Source: Paenibacillus sp. D2_2
GTDB lineage: Bacteria; Bacillota; Bacilli; Paenibacillales; Paenibacillaceae
Assembly (NCBI RefSeq): GCF_031199965.1
Contig: NZ_CP133605.1
Span: 439,501 to 503,500 of the forward strand
Direction of reading: 5' to 3'
Length of the DNA stretch: 64,000 nucleotides
Under the pieces are notes generated by a model. That model ran no database searches. It was not told where the DNA came from and saw nothing but the letters and a program-made list of their open reading frames with translations. Made by a program: the position numbers and the translations under genes. This document shows positions 38,692-48,296 of the stretch, piece after piece; position 1 is the first letter of the stretch, and the number at the start of each line of letters is the position of its first letter.

Positions 38692-38738
38692 AAGCACCCG
38701 CAGGCCAGGCTCATCAAGAGCCAAGCTTACGGGTGCTT
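38692..38738 (-). terminator. Terminator-like hairpin in the leader of the coiled-coil gene
   Basis: AAGCACCCG pairs with CGGGTGCTT, with an inner GGCTC/GAGCC pairing. On the minus strand it is followed by five T, and it lies about 70 bases upstream of the start codon, where no gene precedes it. Confidence 0.55.
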
Positions 38739-38915
38739 CCAACGTAAGATTGATTATATTGCAGCTTCGTTCAATATACACAAAAATGGGGGATACTGTC
38801 AATTGATGCGTTTATTACGGATGAAGTGTATAATCCGTTCACATAATTGTAATATTTATCTTGACTTCGAGCAGAAAATATGGAAAATGGGGGAAATAAT
38901 ACACTTGGAGGGTTT

Positions 38916-39724
38916 ATGGAGACAGAATCGCTATTGAAGGTTGAAGAGTTGGCATTGAAGAAGTATAAAATCTTCCGGCAAAGTCAACTTCGTTACATCG
39001 CCAGGGCAATGCTGGCAAGTATGTTCATTGGATTTGGAGTTATCGTTGCCTTTAAGACCGGAAACTTCTTCTATATGGAGCATTCCCCGTTCACGTATCC
39101 AATGGCGGCGATCACTTTTGGGGCGGCGATCATTTTGATAGCTTATGGCGGGGAGATTTATTTACCGGAAATACATTCTACTACACCTACGCAGCTTTGC
39201 GTAAGAAAATGCAGTGGTCCGAGGTCGTGAAGCTATGGGTGTTCAGTTACATAGGTAATATTATGGGAGCCGCGGTATTCGCTCTGCTTATTTTTCTGAC
39301 AGGTCTCTTTACTGATGCTTCGGTGAATAGCTTCCTGTTAAATGTCGTAGAGCATAAGATGAATACCTCGGCGCTGGAACTATTCTTCCGGGCTATTCTA
39401 TGTAACTGGCTCGTCTGTCTGGCCTTCTTCATTCCAATGTCGCTCAAGGGCGATGGGGCCAAGATGTTCGCGATGATGCTGTTTGTGTTCTGCTTCTTCA
39501 TATCTGGTTACGAGCACAGTATTGCGAATATGTGTACCTTTGCGATCGCACTTGTGCTAAATCATCCGGGAACGATCTCCTTCTATGGAGTAATCCACAA
39601 CCTCGTTCCAGTTACGATCGGTAATTTGATCGGTGGTGTTCTGCTGATGGGCTTCATGTATTATTTCGTGAACAAGCCATTTCTAGATGTTATAGAGAAG
39701 GGGAAGGATGATTCCCCGCAATAA
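38916..39724 (+). CDS. Formate/nitrite transporter (FocA/NirC family; frameshifted)
   Basis: One extra G in the run at 39150-39153 restores the family signature GGGDLFTGNTFYY, giving 269 residues with six membrane segments. GYEHSIANM carries the conserved central His of the FNT channel. FocA, NirC and HSC types differ by a few pore residues that I cannot resolve here, so the anion (formate, nitrite or hydrosulfide) is open. The neighbouring sulfur-uptake genes make a hydrosulfide role worth considering. ATG 38916 has GGAGGG close upstream; ATG 38880 is an alternative. Confidence 0.8.
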
Positions 39725-39764
39725 TCTCTAGAGTTTGAAATACGATATCGTCTGATTAGTGGTC

Positions 39765-40946
39765 TTATACCGATTCTGGAATGCTAACGTCCGGATCTGC
39801 TAGAAATGCAGTGATCGGCAAAGAAGCGGCTCCCATCGCTGTTGAGCGGATGCCCAATTTGGCGAAATCGACATGGGTCTGTTTGCGATGATAGGAGAGG
39901 CTGCGCTGGCCGAGTGTACTTAACATTGCTTGTCGCAAATAGTCGCCGGCCAGTGAGAGTCGATTGCCAATTACAATGAACTCGGGATTAAGAATATTCA
40001 CGAGATTAGCCAGTCCGACGCCTAGCTGGGAGCCAATCCGTTCAAGCAGAGCAAGGATCTCTTCATTTCCCTGCTCAGCCTCTTTCAGAATATCCTCTAA
40101 GCTCGGAGCATGATCCTGCCATAGTGCTCCCGCTTGATCAAGCAAGGCTTTCTCGGAAGCGAGTGTCTCCCAGCATCCTCGATTCCCGCAGCGGCATAGC
40201 GGCCCATTCTCGGCAACGGTCATATGGCCGACTTCACCTGAGAAGTTGGAGGTGCCGCGGTATAAATCCCCGCCTACGATGATGCCCGATCCGATCCCTA
40301 TACCGATGCTTAGATAGATTAGGTCCTTCGAATCTCGACCTGCTCCGTACAATTTCTCCCCGATTGCTCCAGCGTTTGCTTCGTTATCAATATGAATATT
40401 AGATCCGAATTCAGCGCTCAGAGCTTCATATAGATCGACATTGTCCCAGCCTAGGTTAGGGGCAGAGATGACTCGGCTCTTCTCATCGACCAGACCTGGT
40501 ACGCCAATGCCGATTCCAACAACCCCATAGGGGGATGCAGGTAGCCTTCTCATAAGACCGCGGATCGTCTTCCTGATTTGATCAAGCACTTTATCCAGGG
40601 AGTAGTCTTCTAGTGGGACGGTCTTCTCCCGGATCACGTTCCCTTCCATATCTACCAGGACAGCCAGCAGATCATTAACACGGATATCTACACCGATAGC
40701 GAATCCCGCGCTTCGATTGAATAAGAGCAGAGTGGGTTTACGTCCTCCGCTTGATTCGCCCGGTCCGATCTCAGAGACAAGCTGACTCTCGATCAATTCG
40801 GAGACAAGGGAAGAGACGGTCGCTTTATTAAGCCCGATCACCGATGAGATATCTGCTCTGGATAGAGGCTGCTGTTGTCTGATCGTATTCAGGACGATCG
40901 TCTTATTCATCTTCTTGATTAACTGCTGGTCGCCCGTAATTTTCAT
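39765..40946 (-). CDS. xylR: ROK-family xylose repressor XylR
   Basis: A 393-residue protein from ATG 40946 behind CTGGAGGATTAATC. N-terminal winged helix (LSRADISSVIGLNKATVSSL, then SSGGRKPTLL) and a C-terminal ROK sugar-binding domain with the zinc signature CRCGNRGCWE. Operator-like sequences with TTAGTTT half-sites lie in front of this gene (41020-41040) and of xylA (42681-42701), which supports XylR: xylose or its derivative would relieve repression of xylAB and of the gene itself. Confidence 0.8.
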   Translation of the reverse strand: MKITGDQQLIKKMNKTIVLNTIRQQQPLSRADISSVIGLNKATVSSLVSELIESQLVSEIGPGESSGGRKPTLLLFNRSAGFAIGVDIRVNDLLAVLVDMEGNVIREKTVPLEDYSLDKVLDQIRKTIRGLMRRLPASPYGVVGIGIGVPGLVDEKSRVISAPNLGWDNVDLYEALSAEFGSNIHIDNEANAGAIGEKLYGAGRDSKDLIYLSIGIGIGSGIIVGGDLYRGTSNFSGEVGHMTVAENGPLCRCGNRGCWETLASEKALLDQAGALWQDHAPSLEDILKEAEQGNEEILALLERIGSQLGVGLANLVNILNPEFIVIGNRLSLAGDYLRQAMLSTLGQRSLSYHRKQTHVDFAKLGIRSTAMGAASLPITAFLADPDVSIPESV

Positions 40947-41019
40947 GATTAATCCTCCAGAAATTATTGAACATGGTACTATCATAACACAAGGTGGGGA
41001 ATAAAAATAAACAACTTAG

Positions 41020-41040
41020 TTAGTTTGACCAACAAATTAA
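41020..41040 (-). promoter_or_regulatory. XylR operator in front of xylR
   Basis: Inverted half-sites TTAGTTTG and CAAATTAA around GACCAA; nearly the same core as the site before xylA. Confidence 0.6.
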
Positions 41041-41049
41041 CGATGGGTA

Positions 41050-41098
41050 AAAAGGAGCAGACCAAGTGAGTGTAGATCTACTCATAGGCCTGCTCCTT
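41050..41098 (-). terminator. Terminator of the yeeE-tusA operon
   Basis: AAGGAGCAG pairs with CTGCTCCTT around an inner GAGTGTAGATCTACTC hairpin; T tract on the minus strand. Confidence 0.75.
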
Positions 41099-41111
41099 AC
41101 CTGGAATCAAA

Positions 41112-41338
41112 TTACTTTTGAATATAGAAAATTAGTTCCTGACCATTCTTTACGGGCTCTTGCACAAGTGTATAGCCGTGCTTTACGACCTCTTCTGGTA
41201 CGTTCTTGAAGGCAGCTGGACAATCGGCAATGACTTGCAATATTTGCCCCTTTTCATGTCCTGTAACGTTTCTAAAGAGTAGATCACGGGATATGGACAA
41301 GGTTCTCCTCTAAGATCCAATGTGAAATCAATCGTCAT
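41112..41338 (-). CDS. TusA-family sulfur carrier (frameshifted)
   Basis: The start MTIDFTLDLRGEPCPYPVIY carries the TusA CPxP motif with the sulfur-accepting Cys (about residue 14). One extra base in the CCCC at 41247-41250 (a G run on the coding strand) joins it to KGQILQVIADCPAAF, 75 residues in total, normal for the family. Its ATG overlaps the stop of the transporter gene (TAATG). TusA-YeeE pairs bring in thiosulfate (TsuA/TsuB) or act in selenium handling; the Cys carries the sulfur after uptake. Confidence 0.8.
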
Positions 41339-42534
41339 TATTTTGCATCTCCTTTTTTGAATCCAACGCCAAAGCGATAATTTTTTTGCCAGTAGCTAGC
41401 TACGGCATAACCAATTGCAAGCAGTACGAGTGTAATAATGAGTGCCCAAGCAGGCCCCATTACGGAGATCAGATTAATCTTCGCTCCGCTCTTCACGAGC
41501 AGGTCGAATACGCCAAGATGATCCCAAGCGTAGGCGATGAAGGTAGCCCCGATGATGTTGCCAATAAATACAGGCAGGAAGATTACTTGCCCTTCCATTA
41601 AGCGATACATCATTCCCGTCTCGCAGCCCCCAGCAAGCACGATGCCAACGCCAAACAAAATGCCGCCGATGAATGTGCTCGGTGCAGCCATTTTCGTAAT
41701 CGGATCAACGCCGTTCACGAGAATAACGATGAGCGTCAAAACAGAGCTGATTGCCATCCCGAGAATAATAGCTTTCGTCATCGTGGCGCGTCCACTAATC
41801 CACAGATCACGAAAGGCTGAGGTGAAGCAGATTTGTCCTCTTTCAATCAGGATGCCGAAGGCAGCCCCAAAAACTGCTGCTACTCCAAGCATTGTCTTAC
41901 CATTAAGGAAGAAATACACGATGAGTCCTGCGTAAGCCAGTGCAATAAGACCGCCGACATAAGGCTGAACCTTTTTCGACTCGCGCACTGCAGGTGCTAC
42001 ATTTCCTTTTTGTAGAATGGGCTTGCCTTTCCACCATCTAGTTCCAACAATTTTTACACCTACATAAGTGCCGACCGCTGTAGCTGCCATGAAGATCCAG
42101 GCATGAAAAGAGAACTGCGGTACGCCCGTGAAGAAGGCGGCCAGATTGCAACCAAGCGCCAATCTTGCGCCCATACCTGCGATAATGCCGCCAATCAAGC
42201 CCTGTACCAGGCGGCGCTTTTGCTTAGGCATGCGAATCTTGAAGTTGTTGCTGAACAGAATCATGATCAGCGCTCCAATGAACATACCCCAGACGATCCA
42301 TCCGTCCGTACGATCGAACGTTGAGCCCTCCATGTGTATCAATTTGAAGTAAGCCCAGTCGGAAATATCTACGCCGAAGAGCTGGAGGATATGTCCTCCA
42401 AAGCGAGTGAACTCGCCAGTCACAGCCCATACCGTATTGGTAATGCCGAAGTACAGTGCGCTGAGTACACCTGCAATACCGATCGCAACGTAAGGGCTCC
42501 AATAGTTAGTGAACAGCTTCCGTAATGTTGTCAT
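41338..42534 (-). CDS. YeeE/YedE family sulfur (or selenium) compound transporter
   Basis: A 398-residue protein with about nine to ten membrane segments. It has GIIAGMGARLALGCNLAAFF and GVGIVLAGGCETGMMYR, the two Cys-containing GxxxGC loops of the YeeE/YedE family, where thiosulfate passes along conserved Cys residues. It is the first gene of a two-gene operon with tusA. The operon sits oddly between xylR and xylA, divergent from xylA. Confidence 0.8.
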   Translation of the reverse strand: MTTLRKLFTNYWSPYVAIGIAGVLSALYFGITNTVWAVTGEFTRFGGHILQLFGVDISDWAYFKLIHMEGSTFDRTDGWIVWGMFIGALIMILFSNNFKIRMPKQKRRLVQGLIGGIIAGMGARLALGCNLAAFFTGVPQFSFHAWIFMAATAVGTYVGVKIVGTRWWKGKPILQKGNVAPAVRESKKVQPYVGGLIALAYAGLIVYFFLNGKTMLGVAAVFGAAFGILIERGQICFTSAFRDLWISGRATMTKAIILGMAISSVLTLIVILVNGVDPITKMAAPSTFIGGILFGVGIVLAGGCETGMMYRLMEGQVIFLPVFIGNIIGATFIAYAWDHLGVFDLLVKSGAKINLISVMGPAWALIITLVLLAIGYAVASYWQKNYRFGVGFKKGDAK

Positions 42535-42680
42535 ACCTTTCTACCCCTCTAATCCATCATAGCAATTAAAAACCATTCTTCATTCTACTACAATCTTCGG
42601 AAAATGTGGTGCAATACCATTATAAGTAAATGAAAAACACTTATGACCAACAAGAATATTTGTCATAAAAATAATCTTAG

Positions 42681-42701
42681 TTAGTTTACTAGACAAACTA
42701 A
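42681..42701 (+). promoter_or_regulatory. XylR operator in front of xylA
   Basis: Inverted half-sites TTAGTTTA and CAAACTAA around CTAGA. It is placed between the divergent yeeE and xylA genes. Confidence 0.65.
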
Positions 42702-42755
42702 GTCTAACGTGATACGATCTAGTTACAGAAGGAATCATTCCTTTAACCGATAGGA

Positions 42756-42769
42756 TGTAAATGCTTTCA
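42756..42769 (+). promoter_or_regulatory. cre site before xylA
   Basis: TGTAAATGCTTTCA is a near match to the cre consensus, 29 bp before the start; CcpA repression of xyl genes is established in Bacillus. Confidence 0.6.
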
Positions 42770-42797
42770 AAAAACCTTATTTAGGGAGGACTTTAGC

Positions 42798-44114
42798 GTG
42801 AGTTATTTCAAAAACATTAGCAAAATTCAGTATGAAGGCGCAGGTTCCGATAACGCGTTGGCATTCAAACATTATAATGAAAATGAAGTTGTGCTCGGCA
42901 AAACAATGAAAGAACATCTTCGTTTTGCCGTAGCTTATTGGCATACAATGACTATGAATGGTAGCGATCCATTCGGTCAAGGCAACATGATTCGTCCTTG
43001 GGAGACTGTATCCGGTATGGATTTGGCGAAAGCCCGTGTAGAAGTAAACTTCGAGTTCCTCGAAAAAATTGGTGCTCCTTACTTCTGCTTCCACGATGTT
43101 GACGTAGCTCCAGAAGGCGCAACACTGAAGGAATCTAATGAAAATCTTGATGTGATCATCGCTAAAATTAAAGAAGGCATGAACGCTACAGGCACTAAAT
43201 TGCTCTGGAACACAGCTAACATGTTCTCCAACCCACGTTATGTACACGGTGCGGCAACGACTAACAATGCTGACGTATTCGCTTATGCAGCAGCACAAGT
43301 GAAGAAAGGTCTTGAAACTGCAGTTGAACTTGGCGCTGAGAACTATGTATTCTGGGGTGGCCGCGAAGGTTATGAATCCCTGCTTAACACGGACATGGGC
43401 TTAGAGCTCGACAACCTGGCAAGATTCTTCCATATGGCTGTTGACTATGCGAAGGAAATCGGCTTTACTGGCCAATTCCTGATCGAACCTAAACCAAAAG
43501 AGCCAAGCAAGCATCAATATGATTTCGACGCAGCAACAACGATTTCGTTCTTGCAAAAATATGGCTTGGACAAACACTTCAAACTGAACCTTGAAGCGAA
43601 CCATGCTACATTGGCTGGTCATACATTCGAGCATGAACTTCGTGTAGCTCGTCTCAACAATATGCTCGGCTCGATCGATGCGAACCAAGGCGACATGCTG
43701 CTTGGTTGGGATACTGACGAGTTCCCTACAGACATTTATGCTGTAACGCTTGCTATGTATGAAATTTTGGAAAATGGCGGTATTGGTGCAGGTGGTGTAA
43801 ACTTCGACGCGAAAGTAAGACGTACTTCTTTCGAACCTGAAGATTTGTTCTATGCTCACATCGCTGGTATGGATACTTTCGCTAAAGGCTTGAAAGTAGC
43901 TGGCAAAATGATCGAAGACAAATTCTTCGAGAACCTTCTGAACGATCGTTATGCAAGCTTCAAGACAGGCATCGGTGCTGATATCGTATCCGGTAAAGCA
44001 AACTTCAAGACTTTGGAAGCCTATGCGCTGGAAAATAGCCACATCGTGAATAAATCGAACCATCTTGAGCTCTTGAAGGCTCGTCTGAACGAATATATTT
44101 ACGGAAACAAATAA
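42798..44114 (+). CDS. xylA: Xylose isomerase
   Basis: A 438-residue enzyme, typical of class II isomerases. [13 protein letters not shown] carries the catalytic His-Asp, [13 protein letters not shown] the family signature, [18 protein letters not shown] the metal-binding Glu and Lys, and [19 protein letters not shown] and [20 protein letters not shown] the remaining metal ligands. It converts D-xylose to D-xylulose. GTG start behind TTAGGGAGGACT. Codon use is highly biased, as in strongly expressed genes. xylB follows after a repeat element. Confidence 0.92.
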   Translation: MSYFKNISKIQYEGAGSDNALAFKHYNENEVVLGKTMKEHLRFAVAYWHTMTMNGSDPFGQGNMIRPWETVSGMDLAKARVEVNFEFLEKIGAPYFCFHDVDVAPEGATLKESNENLDVIIAKIKEGMNATGTKLLWNTANMFSNPRYVHGAATTNNADVFAYAAAQVKKGLETAVELGAENYVFWGGREGYESLLNTDMGLELDNLARFFHMAVDYAKEIGFTGQFLIEPKPKEPSKHQYDFDAATTISFLQKYGLDKHFKLNLEANHATLAGHTFEHELRVARLNNMLGSIDANQGDMLLGWDTDEFPTDIYAVTLAMYEILENGGIGAGGVNFDAKVRRTSFEPEDLFYAHIAGMDTFAKGLKVAGKMIEDKFFENLLNDRYASFKTGIGADIVSGKANFKTLEAYALENSHIVNKSNHLELLKARLNEYIYGNK

Positions 44115-44168
44115 TAGCCACTGACGAACATCGTCAGTTTGGTGATATAGATTGTGCAATAGCAAACA

Positions 44169-44198
44169 AAAAGGGGCGCTGGGTCGTCCCTTTTGTTA
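44169..44198 (+). terminator. Possible terminator after xylA
   Basis: AAAAGGGGCG pairs with CGTCCCTTTT with one mismatch. Confidence 0.45.
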
Positions 44199-44219
44199 GG
44201 TAATAGTTTAGAAGCCTAG

Positions 44220-44413
44220 ATAAGTTGAACTAATGATTGTACGGATTGTAGGCAGCCGGGTGAAATGTTCTTACGATCGCTGTTGTTCGCGAATTTCTTG
44301 ATTTTATTAATTCAAGCATAGTAGAAATCCGCTCACAAAGGCGAACGCTTCGCTTCTTCAGAATCATTTCACCCTCTTGCCTATTCCCTGCTCCTTTCTT
44401 TAGTTCAACTTAT
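44220..44413. mobile_element. MITE-like element, copy A (194 bp)
   Basis: Ends are a perfect 14-bp inverted repeat, ATAAGTTGAACTAA and TTAGTTCAACTTAT. Inside, GGTGAAATG and CATTTCACC form a further inverted pair, and CGAACGCTTCG a small palindrome. It has no ORF. The same element lies in opposite orientation at 59026-59261. Confidence 0.75.
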
Positions 44414-44445
44414 ATAGATGAAATGATTGAAGGGAGAAATACGAG

Positions 44446-45941
44446 ATGAAGTACGTAATCGGTGTCGATCTTGGCACGAGCTCCGTAAAGACGCTGCTGG
44501 TAAATCAGGATGGAGAGATCAAAGGTGAAGCAACGGCCTCGTATCCGCTTATTCATGAACGTCCTGGTTACAGTGAGCAGAATCCAGAAGAATGGGTGAA
44601 CGGAACGATTGCCAGTCTACAGCAATTGCTGAAGGAATCTGGCATATCTCCAGAGGATGTTGAAGGTGTATCATTCTCCGGACAAATGCATGGACTTGTA
44701 CTGCTTGATGAACAGAATAATGTACTGCGCAATGCGATTCTATGGAATGATACGCGCACGACGAAGGAATGCCGTGAGATTGAGCAGAAGCTCGGCGACG
44801 GGCTGCTGAATATTACACGGAATGCCGCTTTGGAAGGCTTCACGCTTCCTAAGATTCTGTGGGTACAGAAGCATGAGCCAGAGTTGTTCGCCAAAGCGGC
44901 TCATTTCGTGCTACCGAAGGATTATCTGCGTTACCGTATGACTGGTCGGGTAGAGATGGAAATTTCCGATGCGGCCGGAACGTTGCTGCTTAATGTACCG
45001 GAAGGAAAATGGAGTGAGGAAATTGTTCAGGCATTTGGTTTGCCGGATGGATTCTGTCCGCCGATTGTCGGCAGTACAGAAGATACAGGCACGATTCTGC
45101 CGAATTTGCCAAGCTGAGTGGTTTGTCCACAGCGACACGAGTATTCGGCGGCGGTGCTGATAACGCTTGTGGAGCGGTTGGTGCTGGTATCGTCCGCAAG
45201 GGTGATGCCATGTGCAGTATAGGAACGTCCGGTGTTGTGCTTTCTTATGAAGAGGACAAGAACAAAGATTTTGCGGGTAAAGTACACTTCTTCAACCATG
45301 CGCATCCAGGCACTTTCTATGCGATGGGCGTAACACTGGCTGCAGGTTACTCCTTGAGTTGGTTTAAGGAATCGCTCGCACCAGAGCTCAGTTTCGATGA
45401 AATGCTGAAGCCGGTTGCTGATCTTGCTCCAGGCGCGGATGGACTCTTGTTTACACCGTATTTGGTGGGCGAACGTACGCCGCATGCTGATAGTGTGATT
45501 CGGGCTAGCTTTATTGGTTTGTCCGGTACACATCGCCGTGAGCATATGGCCCGTGCGGTAATGGAAGGCATCACGTTCTCATTGGCTGAATCATTGGAAT
45601 TATTCCGTCAAGCGGGGATTAATGCCCAGCGAATTATTTCCATCGGAGGCGGCGCGAAGAATCCGGTATGGCTGCAGATGCAAGCTGATATTTTCAATAC
45701 ACCGGTCGTCTCACTCAAGAACGAGCAAGGTCCTGCCATGGGCGCTGCGATGATGGCTGCTGTAGGTAGCGGCTGGTTCAGTAGCCTTAAGGAATGCGCC
45801 GATAAGTTTATCGACTATGGTAAGACGTGTGAACCGATTCCGGCAAATGTGGCCACGTATGCCCGCCTGTTCAAACTGTATCAGCAGGTTTACTCGGCGA
45901 CCCGCGAACTGAATCAAGGATTGCAGGAGTTCCGCGGTTAA
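44446..45941 (+). CDS. xylB: Xylulokinase (frameshifted)
   Basis: One extra G at 45102 (restoring LPEFAKLSGLSTAT) joins two frames into 498 residues. FGGY-kinase motifs: GVDLGTSSVKTLL (phosphate loop), SFSGQMHGLVLLD (substrate loop), NAILWNDTRT, FGGGADNACGAVG and IISIGGGAKNPVWLQ (ATP site). It phosphorylates D-xylulose to xylulose-5-phosphate for the pentose phosphate pathway. The element between xylA and xylB separates what is usually a tight pair. Confidence 0.9.
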
Positions 45942-45966
45942 TCGCACAATCGAGTTATTGAATTAT

Positions 45967-46013
45967 AGCCTGTAGACAAAGCTCCGAATGGGGCGGGTTC
46001 TACAGGCTTTTTA
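45967..46013 (+). terminator. Terminator after xylB
   Basis: AGCCTGTAGA pairs with TCTACAGGCT, followed by TTTTT. Confidence 0.8.
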
Positions 46014-46115
46014 AGCGAATAAAACGAAAGACAATATATAAGTAGATTTATTATAGTAGTAAAGCAGAATATAATAGTAGTAAAGCAACATAGAAAGGAA
46101 CTTAGAACATTAGGT

Positions 46116-46322
46116 ATGAAAAAGTCAGAACACGCAAAAAAATTCATAGATAGTTTAATACCAATGGGATTGATTTTTGGGTGTGCTATTGGTGTAATTG
46201 TGGGTATATTTTTCAAACCAAGTATTCTAGTATTTACAGTGAGCATAGGATCGGGAATAGGTCTTTTACTTGGAGCTATTGCTTATGGGATTTATGGTAA
46301 GAAGAATCATAGTGATAACTAG
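46116..46322 (+). CDS. Small two-segment membrane protein
   Basis: A 68-residue protein with a basic start (MKKSEHAKKF) and two hydrophobic segments (MGLIFGCAIGVIVGIFF and FTVSIGSGIGLLLGAIAYGI), ending in a charged tail. RBS GAAAGGAAC. Small Gly-rich hairpins like this are common in Firmicutes; no function is known. It ends at a strong terminator and is independent of xylB. Confidence 0.6.
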   Translation: MKKSEHAKKFIDSLIPMGLIFGCAIGVIVGIFFKPSILVFTVSIGSGIGLLLGAIAYGIYGKKNHSDN

Positions 46323-46371
46323 ATGCATGAATAGGTTCTAGGAGCAGAGCAGCGATCGTAAGGACATTTTA

Positions 46372-46412
46372 AAGCGCCCATGTCTTCAGTCGACTCTGAA
46401 GACACGGGCGCT
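46372..46412 (+). terminator. Strong terminator after the small membrane protein
   Basis: AAGCGCCC and TGTCTTCAG pair with CTGAAGACA and GGGCGCTT around TCGACT. Confidence 0.8.
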
Positions 46413-46500
46413 TGTTCTATGTGTGGGTTAACGGTTATGATAATTCTGCTGGCTATCATCCGGATAAATGGTTCCAGATCGAAGGAGGACATGATCATCA

Positions 46501-48293
46501 ATGAAGATTTATCGTAAATATTTCAAAAACAAATTGTTTCTGAAGATCATTTTTCTCTTTTCGATGATTACGATCGTAACTATTATCATATTCTCCTATT
46601 TGATGTTTCGTTCTATGTCTAATGCGGCAGTGGAGCGGCAGTTGGATATTCAGCGTAGTGCAATGCAGAATATCAACAGATATATTAACAACAAATACGA
46701 ATCTGTACAGAACATGATGCGCGACACCTATAGGGACGCTGATTTGGCTTCCAACACCTCTTATTTCCTGGAGCATTCATATAAAGAATACATTGAATAC
46801 AGGCTGAACCGTAATGATAGCGGCTTAACCAGCGATACCGTGCAGATATTTAGAAATCGATTCGAGGATGATCCGGACATTGCAAGTCTGATGCTGTACA
46901 GTGCTTCCTTACAGCAGTTGCATGTATATAACAATGCGAATTTTAAAATCATCACCACCAATGCAGCGAAATCTTACGTCCCAGATGCGATGTATATTGG
47001 AGAGAACTCGAAGGTCTCTGCTCCTAATGTATGGGTAAGAAAGACCATTGATATACCAGAATCACCGATGTTCTCCGTTCGCATTCCGATTAACAATAAC
47101 ATCACACTGCGCAATATCGGTCAATTAGAGGTATATTTTAGCTCAGAGAAAATATGGAACAGTATTGAGAATTACAGAGAGAATATCAAGGGGCGAATCC
47201 TTGTATTATCGAGTAACGGTGACGTCATTTTCGATACGGATGGAAGCTTCTACGGAGGCAGATATCCATATATGGAGCAGATCAGCACGGTCTACGATAA
47301 TGATGTGACAGGGGATGGGGACTCGATCATTAAGTTGACGGATACCCAGGGAGGTTATACCGTGCTCAGCCTAGTCCCTAAGAAAGAACTTGCCGCAACC
47401 TACCGTGGAGTTCGAAATACGATTGTATTGGTGAGCTCGGTTTGTATTCTGTTCGCGATCCTGCTAGCTACGCTGTTCATTATGAGTTTCGCAAGACGGA
47501 CCCACAGTATTATCCAATTTACGCGTAAGGTGAAGAATGGAGACTTGGATGCGAGAATTGCCGAGGAGAAGGATGATGAGATCGGACAGATTGCTAAGAG
47601 CTTCAACGAGATGCTGGTAGACCTGAACTTGTATATCGACCGGGTCTATAAAGCAGAGATCAAGCAGAAGCATACCGAGATCGCTGCGCTCGAAGCAAGG
47701 GTGAATCCTCATTTTCTATACAATACGCTTGAAGTCATTCGCATGCGTGCCGTCTCCCAAGGAGCAGCGGATGTAGGGGAGATGATCTACAGTCTGTCCA
47801 TGCTGTTCAAGAACTATGTCCAGCAGAAGCCGCACTATACATTGAAGGATGAACTTGAAGCCTGTCGAATGTACTTGGAGTTGTTCCGAATCCGCTATAA
47901 GGATAAGTTCTCTTATGAGATTATTTGCGATAAGCTGTTGAAGAGCAGAACTTGGCTGAAAATGTCTCTGCAACCGATTATCGAGAACTATATTCTGCAC
48001 GGAATGAGATTGGACGGGACCGATAATGAAATTACGATAAAGATCACGAAAATAGATGTATATCTATGCGCTGAGATTACGGATAACGGGCAGGGTATCC
48101 CAGAGGATCGCTTAGGACAAATTAAAGAAGGACTAGCCAATCCGGATGAATATTCAGGCTCTTTTGGGCTGCGAAGCATACATGAACGACTTAAATTGTT
48201 GTACGGGGCCCGTATGGTTTAGATATCAAGAGTGAATTAGGGAGAGGGACAGTGGTCACCGTATTGTTCCCTGATCTGGGGGAGGATGAATAG
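46501..48293 (+). CDS. YesM-type sensor histidine kinase (frameshifted at the 3' end)
   Basis: One extra base near 48212 restores the ending YGLDIKSELGRGTVVTVLF and gives 597 residues. First membrane segment near residue 20 (IIFLFSMITIVTIIIFSYLM), extracellular sensor, second segment (IVLVSSVCILFAILLATLFI), HAMP, then H-box EARVNPHFLYNTLE, N-box QPIIENYILHG and G-box region SFGLRSIHERL. It lies three bases from the response regulator. It should sense an extracellular sugar signal for the downstream ABC and glycosidase genes. Confidence 0.87.
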
Positions 48294-48296
48294 ACG

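Larger units (their letters stand above)
44115..44445. other. 331-bp gap in the xylAB operon: hairpins plus MITE-like element
   Basis: After xylA come two small hairpins (CTGACGA/TCGTCAG and AAAAGGGGCG/CGTCCCTTTT, the latter at 44169-44198 with terminator character), then the 194-bp repeat element at 44220-44413, then the xylB ribosome binding site. Confidence 0.65.
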
